DNA of 50,392 bases from Chloroflexota bacterium (lineage in GTDB: Bacteria; Chloroflexota; Chloroflexia; Chloroflexales; Chloroflexaceae). This document shows positions 9,036 through 16,953 of the stretch, in pieces. Each line of letters begins with the position of its first letter. Position 1 is the first letter of the stretch. Both the position numbers and the translations under genes were made by a program. The stretch covers positions 1 to 50,392 of the forward strand of contig JAUQOZ010000022.1 in NCBI GenBank assembly GCA_030550625.1, read 5' to 3'. Under the pieces are notes generated by a model. It was not told the origin of the DNA. It saw only the letters and a program-made list of their open reading frames with translations, and searched no databases.

Positions 9036-10199
9036 ATGTCGAAGAAGACTTTGTGGTTCGTATTGTCGTTGTTGACGGCGTTTACCTTTTTGTTGAGCGC
9101 TTGCGGCGGTGGCGGCAGCACCGGCGGCAGCACCGGCGGCAGCACTGGTGGCAATACCGGTGGCAGCACCGGCGGTAGCCAGCAACTCGCGGTCGGAATC
9201 GTCCTTCCCACTAAAGATGAACCCCGCTGGATCCAAGACGAGACCCGCTTCCGCGAGGCGTTGCAGCAGGCTGGCTATCAGGTTGAAATCCTCTTCAGCC
9301 AAGGTTCGTCGGCCAAAGAGAAAGAGAATGTCGAGGCGCTGCTCGCCAAGGGCATTAAAGTGTTAATCATCTGCCCCCACGATGGCACCGCCGCCGCTGC
9401 GGCTGCCGCCGCTGCCCGCGCCGCCGGCGTCAAGGTCATCTCCTACGACCGCCTGATTCGCGAGACCGACGCCGTTGATTATTATGTCACCTTTGACAGC
9501 ATCGCCGTGGGTGCGCAGCAGGCCCAGTATCTGGTTGATAACGCCAGCGGCAGCGGTAATCCGCTCTACCTCTACGCTGGCGCTGCCTCTGACAACAATG
9601 CTTTCCTCTTCTTTGAAGGCGCGTGGAAGGTGCTCCAACCCAAGATCGCCGATGGCACCTTCGTGATTAAGAATTCGAGCGAGGCTGTCGCGTTGCAGAA
9701 CAAGCTTGATCTCACCCGCGACGAGATGGCCAAGATCCTCGGCCAGATCACGACCAACTGGGATTTCAACACCGCCAAGAATCTTGCTGAGGCGAACCTC
9801 ACCGCCGCGACCGCCGCCGATAAGGGCAAGGTCTACATCCTCGCCCCCAACGATGGCACCGCCCGCGCGATCGCCGATGCCTTCGCCGCCGATAAGGATG
9901 TGACCCAGTACTTCGTGACCGGCCAAGATGCCGAAAAGGCGTCGGTGCAGTACATCATCGATGGTCGCCAGTCAATGACCGTCTTCAAAGATGTGCGCAC
10001 GCTGGTGAAGGATGCGATTAGCGCCGCGGTCGCTCTGCTTGAAAACAAGCAGCCCGAGTCGCGCGGCTCCTACAACAACGGCAAGATCGACGTGCCTGCC
10101 ATCCAGTCGCCGGTTGTGACCGTCACCCGCGACAATGTGCGCGCCGCTCTGATCGACTCTGGCTACTACAGCGCCAGCGACTTCACTAACCTGCCATAA
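9036..10199 (+). CDS. chvE: ChvE-like monosaccharide ABC transporter binding lipoprotein
   Basis: 387 residues from the ATG at 9036, chosen for AGGAGG seven bases upstream and because a signal peptide follows at once. A lipoprotein signal (MSKKTLWFVLSLLTAFTFLLSAC) ends in a lipobox. Next comes a low-complexity GGSTGG linker of about 30 residues that would hold the domain away from the membrane. The mature part matches the periplasmic-binding-protein type 1 fold of ChvE: VGIVLPTKDEPRWIQDE, ISYDRLIRETDAVDYYVTFD, SDNNAFLFFEGA, VTGQDAEKASVQYI and TVFKDVRTL. ChvE binds galactose, glucose, arabinose and related sugars and works with GguA/GguB. It is the first gene of the importer operon, with a hairpin after its stop that could keep its transcript in excess. 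Confidence 0.9.
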   Translation: MSKKTLWFVLSLLTAFTFLLSACGGGGSTGGSTGGSTGGNTGGSTGGSQQLAVGIVLPTKDEPRWIQDETRFREALQQAGYQVEILFSQGSSAKEKENVEALLAKGIKVLIICPHDGTAAAAAAAAARAAGVKVISYDRLIRETDAVDYYVTFDSIAVGAQQAQYLVDNASGSGNPLYLYAGAASDNNAFLFFEGAWKVLQPKIADGTFVIKNSSEAVALQNKLDLTRDEMAKILGQITTNWDFNTAKNLAEANLTAATAADKGKVYILAPNDGTARAIADAFAADKDVTQYFVTGQDAEKASVQYIIDGRQSMTVFKDVRTLVKDAISAAVALLENKQPESRGSYNNGKIDVPAIQSPVVTVTRDNVRAALIDSGYYSASDFTNLP

Positions 10200-10212
10200 A
10201 CCGCATCATTCC

Positions 10213-10250
10213 GCCAGACCGGGATTGAAGATTATCCATCCCGGTCTGGC
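10213..10250 (+). terminator. Intercistronic hairpin after the binding-protein gene
   Basis: A perfect 13-bp stem (10213-10225 with 10238-10250) with a 12-base loop, starting 13 bases after the stop. No T-run follows, so it is more likely an mRNA-stabilising hairpin or partial attenuator than a full terminator. Such hairpins commonly allow more binding protein than ATPase and permease to be made. Confidence 0.6.
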
Positions 10251-10421
10251 TAGAGGCCACAGATACCCTCTCATTTTCTATGTTGGCAATCGTTCCTACT
10301 CACTCCGAGGAACTATCCAGCGTGTTGGTGTGATTGCGCCATCATACTTGTGCATAGAAATGGAATATGCGGTATAGTTTTCACCATCCCGGTATTCCCC
10401 AACAATGAGGCGGTGCGTGTT

Positions 10422-11945
10422 ATGGAAATCCCTATTCTTGAAATGCGCCAGATTACTAAAGAATTCCCCGGTGTACGCGCGCTCGATAACGTCACCTTTA
10501 GCGTCAAGCGCGGCGAGATCCACTGTCTGGTCGGTGAAAATGGCGCTGGTAAGTCAACCCTGATGAAGGTGCTGAGCGGTGTGTATCCGTATGGCTCCTA
10601 CAGCGGCGAAATCTTGATCGATGGTCAGCCCCAACGCTTTTTTGGCATCGCCGATAGCGAACGAGTCGGCATCGGGATTATCTATCAAGAATTAGCCCTC
10701 GTGCCCGAGTTGACCGTCTACGAAAACATCTTTCTTGGTCACGAAATTAGTCGCAACGGCGTGATCGATTGGAACGAAACCATTCGCCGCGCCGATGAGA
10801 TGCTGCGCAAAGTGCGTTTAGATGTCAATCCCGCCGCTAAAATCCGCGATCTCGGCGTCGGCAAGCAGCAATTGGTCGAAATTGCCAAGGCGCTGAGCCG
10901 CGAAGTCAAGATTCTGATTCTCGATGAACCTACCGCCGCCCTCAACGAAAACGACAGCGAGAATTTACTGAATCTGTTACGTGAATTGCGCGATCATGGC
11001 GTAACCTGCATTCTGATTTCACACAAGCTGAAAGAGGTGTTGTCGGTCGCCGATACCGTGACTGTCCTCCGCGACGGCAAGACGGTCTGCACCCTCGATG
11101 CCCACAAAGGTGAGGTGAGCGAGCAGGCGCTCATCCGCAATATGGTCGGGCGCGAGATTGCCAATATCTATCCCCCTCGCAACCATCAGATCAGTGATGA
11201 GGTGATGCTGGAATTGCGGAACTGGACGGTCTATTCGCCTGAGTTGGGCCGCTACTTGCTGCGCGATGTCAATCTACAGGTGCGCAAGGGCGAGATCGTC
11301 GGGCTAGCCGGCTTGATGGGGGCTGGCCGTACCGAGCTGGCCCTCAGCCTGTTCGGCAATGCGCCCGGTTACCGGATCAGCGGCGAGCTGTGGCTGAAGG
11401 GCCGCAAGCGCGCGTTCCGCCATCCTCGCGAAGCGATCGCCGCTGGTTTGGCCTACGTTTCTGAAGACCGCAAAGCTAAAGGGCTGGTCTTGATCCAAGA
11501 TGTGCGCCAAAATATTACCCTCGCCAACCTGCAAGCGTTAGCTCAAAATGGCGTCATTAACCGCAATGCCGAGATTCAGGTCGCCGAAGGATATCGCAAG
11601 TCGCTCAACATCAAAACGCCAACCATCGAACAACAAGTCGTTAACCTGAGCGGCGGCAACCAGCAGAAAGTGTGTCTCGGCAAATGGCTGTTTGTGCGGC
11701 CCGACGTGCTCATCCTTGACGAGCCGACCCGCGGGATCGATGTTGGCGCGAAATACGAAATCTATCAGTTGATGAACCGGCTGGTTGAAGAGGGGATGAG
11801 CATCATCATGATCTCGTCGGAATTGCCTGAAGTGTTGGGTATGAGCGACCGGATCTACGTCGTCTCTGGCGGGAGAATTAAAGGTGAACTGCCGGTTGCG
11901 GCAGCCACCCAAGAAAAGATTATGGAGCTGGCAGTTGACTACTAA
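10422..11945 (+). CDS. gguA: Monosaccharide ABC transporter ATPase (GguA-like, two ABC domains)
   Basis: 507 residues, the usual size of a CUT2-class ATPase with two fused ABC domains. Domain 1 is complete: Walker A 38-45 (GENGAGKS), Q-loop IIYQE, signature LGVGKQQ at 144-150, Walker B LILDEP (165-170) and the H-loop histidine at 201. Domain 2 has a degenerate Walker A (GLMGAGRTEL), a canonical LSGGNQQK signature and LILDEPTRGIDVG; this asymmetry is normal for the class. It powers sugar uptake with the permease that follows. The start at 10422 (MEIPILEMRQI) is preferred; a GTG at 10413 lies closer to the GAGG at 10407-10410. The next gene begins 28 bases after its stop. Confidence 0.92.
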   Translation: MEIPILEMRQITKEFPGVRALDNVTFSVKRGEIHCLVGENGAGKSTLMKVLSGVYPYGSYSGEILIDGQPQRFFGIADSERVGIGIIYQELALVPELTVYENIFLGHEISRNGVIDWNETIRRADEMLRKVRLDVNPAAKIRDLGVGKQQLVEIAKALSREVKILILDEPTAALNENDSENLLNLLRELRDHGVTCILISHKLKEVLSVADTVTVLRDGKTVCTLDAHKGEVSEQALIRNMVGREIANIYPPRNHQISDEVMLELRNWTVYSPELGRYLLRDVNLQVRKGEIVGLAGLMGAGRTELALSLFGNAPGYRISGELWLKGRKRAFRHPREAIAAGLAYVSEDRKAKGLVLIQDVRQNITLANLQALAQNGVINRNAEIQVAEGYRKSLNIKTPTIEQQVVNLSGGNQQKVCLGKWLFVRPDVLILDEPTRGIDVGAKYEIYQLMNRLVEEGMSIIMISSELPEVLGMSDRIYVVSGGRIKGELPVAAATQEKIMELAVDY

Positions 11946-11973
11946 CCGAATACGCAGCGCGGCGGAGGAGACC

Positions 11974-13173
11974 ATGACGACACAAGCAACCTTTGTTACC
12001 AACTTACAACGGACGCTAGGGCAGAATATCCGCCAATACGGCATGTTCATCGCCCTCTTCGTTATTATGATCATCTTTTCCATCACCACTAACGGCATTT
12101 TTATCTCGTCACGCAACCTCAGCAATTTGATCAACCAGACTGGCTATATTGCGGTGCTGGCGGTCGGCATGACGTTGGTGATCGTGATTCGCCATATTGA
12201 TCTCTCGGTTGGCTTTTTGGCCGGTTTCCTCGGCGCAGTCGCCGCGATTGCCCTCCGCTTCTGGGAGCTGCCGACGATTGTGGTGGTGCCGATGGTGCTG
12301 GTTCTCGGCGGGTTGGCCGGCTTGCTAACGGCGTTTCCGGTTGCTGAATTGAAGATCCCCTCGTTTGTCGCTTCACTGGCCGGCTGGCTCATTTATCGCG
12401 GCGCCTTGCAATTGGTCACCGCCGGCACCGGTACGATTATTATCGAAGATGAGACCTTCAACGCGATTGGCAATGGCTTTATTCCCGATGTGCCGTTTAG
12501 CATTGTGCCCGGCTACCACACCCTCACCCTTCTCCTCGGCGTGCTCGCCATCGTTGCCTTCATCATCAGCGAAATCCGCAGCCGCAACAAGAAACTTGCC
12601 TACAATTTCGAGGTCTTGCCCACTGATATGTTTTTGCTCAAGCTGATCTTTATCTCAACCTTGATCGGCTTGCTGGCATGGATTATGGCCGGCTACAACG
12701 GCCTCTCGTGGACGATGGTGATCGTGTTGGCGGTAGTGGCGATTTACCACTTCATTACCACCCAAACCGTGCTGGGCCGGCATATTTATGCGGTTGGCGG
12801 CAACCCCGAAGCGGCTGAGCTAAGCGGCATCAGCGTCAAGCGCATTACCTATATTGTCTTCGCGTCAATGGGAGTGCTCTCGGCCTTGTCGGGCATCTTG
12901 TTCGCTTCGCGGTTACGCTCGGCCACCACCACCGCCGGCACCCTGTTTGAGCTTGACGCGATCGCTGCGGCGTATATTGGCGGTGTGTCCGCCGCTGGCG
13001 GCGTCGGCAATGTGATCGGTTCGATCATCGGAGCGCTGGTGTATGTGTCGTTGACCAGCGGTATGAACCTGATGGGCATTGATATTGCCTACCAATACAT
13101 CGTGCGCGGTTTGGTATTGGTCGCCGCCGTGGTGTTCGACGTGACCACCCGCCGCCGTGGCCGCGCTGGTTGA
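11974..13173 (+). CDS. gguB: Monosaccharide ABC transporter permease (GguB-like)
   Basis: 399 residues from the ATG at 11974, behind GGAGGAG. This is the length of GguB/XylH-class permeases. About ten hydrophobic segments are visible, and the family motif VGMTLVIVIRHIDLSVGFLA lies near residue 65. The cytoplasmic EAA-like loop that contacts the ATPase reads GGNPEAAELSGISVKRI. A second conserved glycine-rich stretch, AIAAAYIGGVSAAGGVGNV, follows. It forms the homodimeric transmembrane channel for sugars delivered by the ChvE-like lipoprotein. It ends the importer operon, and a large palindrome lies 20 bases downstream. Confidence 0.92.
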   Translation: MTTQATFVTNLQRTLGQNIRQYGMFIALFVIMIIFSITTNGIFISSRNLSNLINQTGYIAVLAVGMTLVIVIRHIDLSVGFLAGFLGAVAAIALRFWELPTIVVVPMVLVLGGLAGLLTAFPVAELKIPSFVASLAGWLIYRGALQLVTAGTGTIIIEDETFNAIGNGFIPDVPFSIVPGYHTLTLLLGVLAIVAFIISEIRSRNKKLAYNFEVLPTDMFLLKLIFISTLIGLLAWIMAGYNGLSWTMVIVLAVVAIYHFITTQTVLGRHIYAVGGNPEAAELSGISVKRITYIVFASMGVLSALSGILFASRLRSATTTAGTLFELDAIAAAYIGGVSAAGGVGNVIGSIIGALVYVSLTSGMNLMGIDIAYQYIVRGLVLVAAVVFDVTTRRRGRAG

Positions 13174-13193
13174 TGGATGTTCGGTAACAATAC

Positions 13194-13229
13194 CCATGGA
13201 GAGCCGCACGGCCGTGCGGCTCTCCATGG
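13194..13229. repeat. 36-base perfect palindrome after the permease gene
   Basis: The stretch 13194-13229 is identical to its own reverse complement (arm CCATGGAGAGCCGCACGG). It can form a very stable hairpin and probably ends or protects the importer transcript. The core GAGAGCCGCACGGC recurs as a hairpin at 17991-18014, again between genes, so it belongs to a dispersed palindromic family. The following 13230-13300 is very GC-rich and slippery. Confidence 0.75.
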
Positions 13230-13382
13230 CCCGCGGACGCGCGGGGGCCCGCGCCGTTCCGCCCCCCCGCGCCGTTCCGCCCTCACGTCCGCCCATTTGC
13301 CCCCAGCCGTCTCTTCGGCGATAATAATCTGTATCCCTTGGCGTCATCACGCCGGTACGTCAACCATGGTGGGGAATGGGCG

Positions 13383-14441
13383 ATGGGAACAACCCGCGTC
13401 GTATTGGCCGATGATCATGCCGTTGTGCGGGCTGGTTTGCGCACTGCGCTGGCCGGCTTGCCTGACTTTGAGGTGGTCGGTGAGGCGGCCACCGGCCCGC
13501 AACTATTCGCCGCGCTAGCCCAGCATCACCCCGATCTGCTGGTGGTCGATGTGGCCATGCCGGAATTTGATCCGATTAACGCCATCCGCCAGATTCACGC
13601 CGACTATCCGGCCATGAAGATTTTGGTCGTCAGCGCCTACGATGATCAATCTTACGTCGTTGGCCTACTCGCCGCTGGCGTCAATGGCTACCACCTCAAA
13701 GACCAACCGCTCAGCGATCTGCAATTAGCCGTGCAACGGATTATGGCCGGCGGCAACTGGATCTCGAGCCCACTCCTCAGCCGTCTCATCCAAGCGGCGC
13801 CCCAGTTGGCGCACCCGTCGCTGATCAGCCTCACCAAACGCCAGCGTGACCTCCTCCGTCTCATTGCCCAAGGTTACGACAACCGCCGCATGGCCCAAGA
13901 GATGGATCTGAGTGTCAAGACGATCGAGAATCACTTGACCGCCCTCTACCGCGCCATCCGCGTGAGCAGCCGTCTTGAAGCCTACCAGTTCGCGTTGCGC
14001 CATCCCGAATTGCTGGCCGAATCGGGCCATGAAGCGGCCCAAAACCGCGAACCGCCCGCCGGCCCGGCCCCGCTGACAGTGCTCATCATCGACGACAACG
14101 AACGCTACCGCGCCCAACTCAAGCGCATGGTCGGCAAGGCCTGCGCCGAAGCCCAGCTCTACGAAGCCGAAGATTGCCATGCAGCAACTCACTTGCTCCG
14201 CCAAATCACGCCGGATCTAGCTTTCATTGATGTGATTTTGAACGATGGCGATGGGATTCAATGCCTGCGCCGGGTGAAAAGTATTGCTCCCAACATCCGG
14301 GCGATCTTGATCAGCGCCTACCCTGACCGCGAGTTTCGCCGGTTGGGGTTGGAAGCCGGCGCGCTGGCTTTTCTCGACAAAAAAGACCTCGATGCGGCCA
14401 CCGTACGGCAGGTGGTAGAGGATGCATTGCGGCGGAAGTGA
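13383..14441 (+). CDS. Response regulator with REC-LuxR-REC architecture
   Basis: 352 residues from the ATG at 13383; an earlier ATG at 13338 in frame would add 15 unconserved residues. Receiver 1 spans about 5-120, with acidic pair D10-D11, phosphoacceptor D56 in LLVVDVAMP, S84 and K106. A NarL/LuxR helix-turn-helix spans about 148-205 (SLTKRQRDLLRLIAQGYDN, then VKTIENHLTALYRAI). After an alanine/proline linker, a second full receiver spans 230-350, with D237-D238, D283 in LAFIDVILND, S311 and lysines at 333-334. Both receivers keep every residue needed for phosphorylation. A receiver placed after the DNA-binding domain is unusual for the NarL group. It lies between the sugar importer and the ABC-domain histidine kinase, its likely partner. 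Confidence 0.9.
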   Translation: MGTTRVVLADDHAVVRAGLRTALAGLPDFEVVGEAATGPQLFAALAQHHPDLLVVDVAMPEFDPINAIRQIHADYPAMKILVVSAYDDQSYVVGLLAAGVNGYHLKDQPLSDLQLAVQRIMAGGNWISSPLLSRLIQAAPQLAHPSLISLTKRQRDLLRLIAQGYDNRRMAQEMDLSVKTIENHLTALYRAIRVSSRLEAYQFALRHPELLAESGHEAAQNREPPAGPAPLTVLIIDDNERYRAQLKRMVGKACAEAQLYEAEDCHAATHLLRQITPDLAFIDVILNDGDGIQCLRRVKSIAPNIRAILISAYPDREFRRLGLEAGALAFLDKKDLDAATVRQVVEDALRRK

Positions 14442-14449
14442 TGTAGTTC

Positions 14450-14589
14450 GATTGCAACAATGGATTATAGCCGGCCACCCACTTCAACCATCATAACCCT
14501 TTGCGTCTCTGCGTCTTTGCGTGTTCATTTCTTCGCGTCTTCACGCCTTTGCGTGTGAATCCCTTTGCGCCTTGTCCATCTCTGCGCCT
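14450..14589. repeat. CTTTGCG-type low-complexity repeat between convergent genes
   Basis: Irregular tandem copies of CTTTGCGTCT / CTTTGCGCCTT occupy 14501-14588, between the convergent regulator and kinase genes. The same type of sequence recurs at 25160-25270. No spacer or array order is seen. Function unknown. Confidence 0.6.
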
Positions 14590-16179
14590 TCACCCCACTC
14601 CCACCCCTTCCGCCGGGAACGGAGCTGGATTGGGAATCTCGATCTGCAATTCCAACCCGCCCCACACTGATGGCCCAATCTGCAATGTACCGCGCAAGAG
14701 CGACACCCGCTCGCTGATTCCAATCAAGCCAAAATGCTTCCGTTCCGCGAGGCGTTGCAGATCGGGCGGCGTCGTCATTCCCCTCCCGTTATCGGCCAAC
14801 CGCACCATCACCCCCGCTGCCGAGGTGCGCCGCACCTCAAGCAACACCCGTGTAGCGCCGGCGTGCTTGCGCACGTTGTTCAAGCCCTCTTGCACAATCC
14901 GAAACACCGCCAATTCAATCGTCTCCGGCCAGCGTTCCAACGGCTCGGCCAACAGCAACTCGACCTGAATTCCGGTCTGCTCGCTCCACTGGCTCGCCAA
15001 CGAACGCAACGCCGCCGCCAAGCCATGGCTGTCGAGCGTGGGCGGGCGCAGATCGCTGCACATCTGGCGCAACATCGCCACCACCTCGCGAATCCCGCGC
15101 CGGATGGTTTGCAACTCGCTCAACGCTTCCCCTTGCTCGATCTCCTCTTCGACATGTTCGAGCTGGTAGTTGAAACTGAGCAAATCTTGGATGACCTGAT
15201 CGTGCAATTCGCGCGCCAACGCCTTCCGCTCGGCCTCGCGTTCGAGCATGAGACGGTGATGGGCCTCTTGCAAGGCCTGATTGAGTTGATCGAGCGCCAC
15301 CATTTGCTCTTGCAGCCGTTGCACCAGTTCGCGGTTGAGCGAGTCTTGCGCGGCGAGGTTGTCTTGCAGTTGCAGTTGCTGTTGCCGTAACTGTTCCGCT
15401 TGTTGCTGCGCCTGATAGTAATTCTCAAAGGCCCAAATCAACGGCGTGACCCGCTCTTGCCGCACCGACCCCACCATCAGCTCGACGATCTCGCGCGGCG
15501 TCGTGCTGGCAGTGGCGCGCAACGCCGCTTGCCGGCCTTGGTACAGCACCAGCACCCGGTTGGTGATGGCAAAGATGAGATTGAGGTCGTCGCTGCTGAG
15601 AATAATGCCGGCCTGTGCCGCCGCCAGCTCGCGTAAGTGTTGCAAGACGGCCTGCTGGCGAGCAAAACTCAACGCCGAGAGCGACTCGTCGAGGATCAGC
15701 AGCCGGGCTGGCCGCACAAAGGCCCGGATCAACGCCACCAACTGCCGCTCCTCTTCGGTCAGATCGCCGGCGCGTTGGTGGGCAAGGTTGGGCGGCAAAC
15801 CAAACCGCTCGAGCCACTGGTACGCCGTGGTCGCCATTGCCGCCGGATCGAGCCGCCGTTTGCCCAGTTCACGCCCTAAAAAGATATTATCAAGCACCGG
15901 CATCACTTCGACCAGCGGCGGCGCTGGCGGCACAAACTCGATCCCGCGCCGCTGCGCCGCTTGCCCTGCCCATGTCAAGGGAAGACCATCGACCTGTATC
16001 TCACCCGCTGTAGGCGGATAGATCCCGGCCAGCGCCTGCAAGAGCACCGACTTGCCGGCGCTGCGCAAACCTACCACCCCCAAGATGTCACCGGGGCGCA
16101 GCTCAAAACTGATCCCGCTGAGGATCGGCTTGGCGGCAAAGACGATGTGCAGCTCGCGCACGCTGAGCAAGGGTAGCAT
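14590..16179 (-). CDS. ABC-ATPase domain fused to a NarL-type histidine kinase
   Basis: 529 residues from the ATG at 16179; the frame is open to 16248, but that stretch contains promoter-like TATAAT sequence. Residues 1-240 form one ABC domain most like the first half of a CUT2 sugar ATPase, ending EIVELMVGS as those do. Walker A (37-44, GLRSAGKS) and Walker B with glutamate (LLILDES, 160-166) are intact. The Q-loop glutamine is missing (FVPPAPP, 82-88), the signature is LTEEE (140-144) and the H-loop histidine is D197. A glutamine-rich coiled coil (about 253-315) leads to a HisKA_3 domain with H326 (ARELHDQVIQDLL). An HATPase_c domain follows, with N434-N435, D463-G467 and GLIGISERV. It has no membrane segment. 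It is probably a nucleotide- or permease-linked sensor for the neighbouring importer and phosphorylates the REC-LuxR-REC protein; this role is inferred. Confidence 0.9.
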   Translation of the reverse strand: MLPLLSVRELHIVFAAKPILSGISFELRPGDILGVVGLRSAGKSVLLQALAGIYPPTAGEIQVDGLPLTWAGQAAQRRGIEFVPPAPPLVEVMPVLDNIFLGRELGKRRLDPAAMATTAYQWLERFGLPPNLAHQRAGDLTEEERQLVALIRAFVRPARLLILDESLSALSFARQQAVLQHLRELAAAQAGIILSSDDLNLIFAITNRVLVLYQGRQAALRATASTTPREIVELMVGSVRQERVTPLIWAFENYYQAQQQAEQLRQQQLQLQDNLAAQDSLNRELVQRLQEQMVALDQLNQALQEAHHRLMLEREAERKALARELHDQVIQDLLSFNYQLEHVEEEIEQGEALSELQTIRRGIREVVAMLRQMCSDLRPPTLDSHGLAAALRSLASQWSEQTGIQVELLLAEPLERWPETIELAVFRIVQEGLNNVRKHAGATRVLLEVRRTSAAGVMVRLADNGRGMTTPPDLQRLAERKHFGLIGISERVSLLRGTLQIGPSVWGGLELQIEIPNPAPFPAEGVGVG

Positions 16180-16229
16180 AGCTGTGGCCGTCGTTCTCAC
16201 CCGTGTAATATTCTGGCAATCGTGATCGT

Positions 16230-16235
16230 TATAAT
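16230..16235 (+). promoter_or_regulatory. Candidate -10 element for the PIN-like gene
   Basis: TATAAT lies 38 bases before the ATG at 16273, in the divergent interval with the ABC-kinase gene. The -35 region at about 17 bases upstream is weak. Confidence 0.4.
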
Positions 16236-16272
16236 CCAAGTATAGCATTCACGCCAACAAGGAAACGTGTTC

Positions 16273-16953
16273 ATGCAACCGGTAAACTACCTTTTTATCG
16301 ACTACGAGAATGTCCAGCCCAATCTCGCCGCTATCACAAACCTTTCCTTTGTGCGCGTCATTACCTTTGTCGGTGCAAACCAGAAATTCATCCCGTTCGA
16401 GTTTGCGGTTGCGATGCAGCGACTGGGCAACCGCGCGATGTATATGAAGATCGGCGCGATTGGTGCAAATGCACTCGATTTTCATATCGCGTTTTACCTC
16501 GGCATTCTGGTGAAACGCGATCCAAACGCCTATTTCCACATTATCTCAAATGATACCGGCTTCGACCCGCTCATCCAGCATCTGCGCGAAAAGCATCTGA
16601 AGGTATATCGCTCGGCCAGTATTGATGATCTCCCCTTCTTGCGCAAAGTCACCACGGCCAACGACCAGCAATTAGTCCCTGCGGTCGCTGCCGCAACTGC
16701 GTCACCGTCGCTTTTTACCGCCAACGGTGCGAAACCGTCATTGGACGCGCTGTGCGAGGTGGTGATCGAACGATTAAAACACCATTCGCCATCACGCCCT
16801 AGCACGCTCGATAAGCTGCGCAACCATTTGCCCTCGTTGACCAAACAACAGCTCACCGCCACCGAAACCGAGGCGCTCACGCAGATGCTGTTCGCCAAGC
16901 GCCTGATCTCGCTCGAAGAAGGTACGTCGCAACGGTTGCGGTATCACTTATAA
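16273..16953 (+). CDS. PIN-like / NYN-domain protein, putative ribonuclease
   Basis: 226 residues from the ATG at 16273, preferred over GTG 16267 because AAGGA (16259-16263) then has good spacing. The first 125 residues are a PIN-like (NYN) nuclease fold: an aspartate in YLFIDYENV, another in ANALDFHIAFYLG, and ISNDTGFDPLIQHL. These give the spaced acidic metal-binding residues of the family. A second small helical domain (about 155-226, VIERLKHHSPSRPSTLDKLR to the C-terminus) resembles a winged-helix-like tail found with such domains. It probably cleaves or binds RNA in the cytoplasm; the substrate is unknown. It is convergent with holB, with only one base between them. Confidence 0.75.
   Translation: MQPVNYLFIDYENVQPNLAAITNLSFVRVITFVGANQKFIPFEFAVAMQRLGNRAMYMKIGAIGANALDFHIAFYLGILVKRDPNAYFHIISNDTGFDPLIQHLREKHLKVYRSASIDDLPFLRKVTTANDQQLVPAVAAATASPSLFTANGAKPSLDALCEVVIERLKHHSPSRPSTLDKLRNHLPSLTKQQLTATETEALTQMLFAKRLISLEEGTSQRLRYHL

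Noticed and set aside
9110-9180. Tandem GGCGGCAGCACC units that look like a short repeat array
   Set aside because: They are in frame and encode the Gly/Ser/Thr linker after the lipobox; there are no spacers, so not CRISPR.
9363-9926. 187-codon minus-strand open frame opposite the ChvE-like gene
   Set aside because: Shadow of a recognised gene; glycine/valine-rich composition typical of antisense reading.
11304-11350. Degenerate second Walker A in the GguA-like ATPase as a defect
   Set aside because: Asymmetric, partly degenerate second ABC domains are normal for CUT2-class ATPases.
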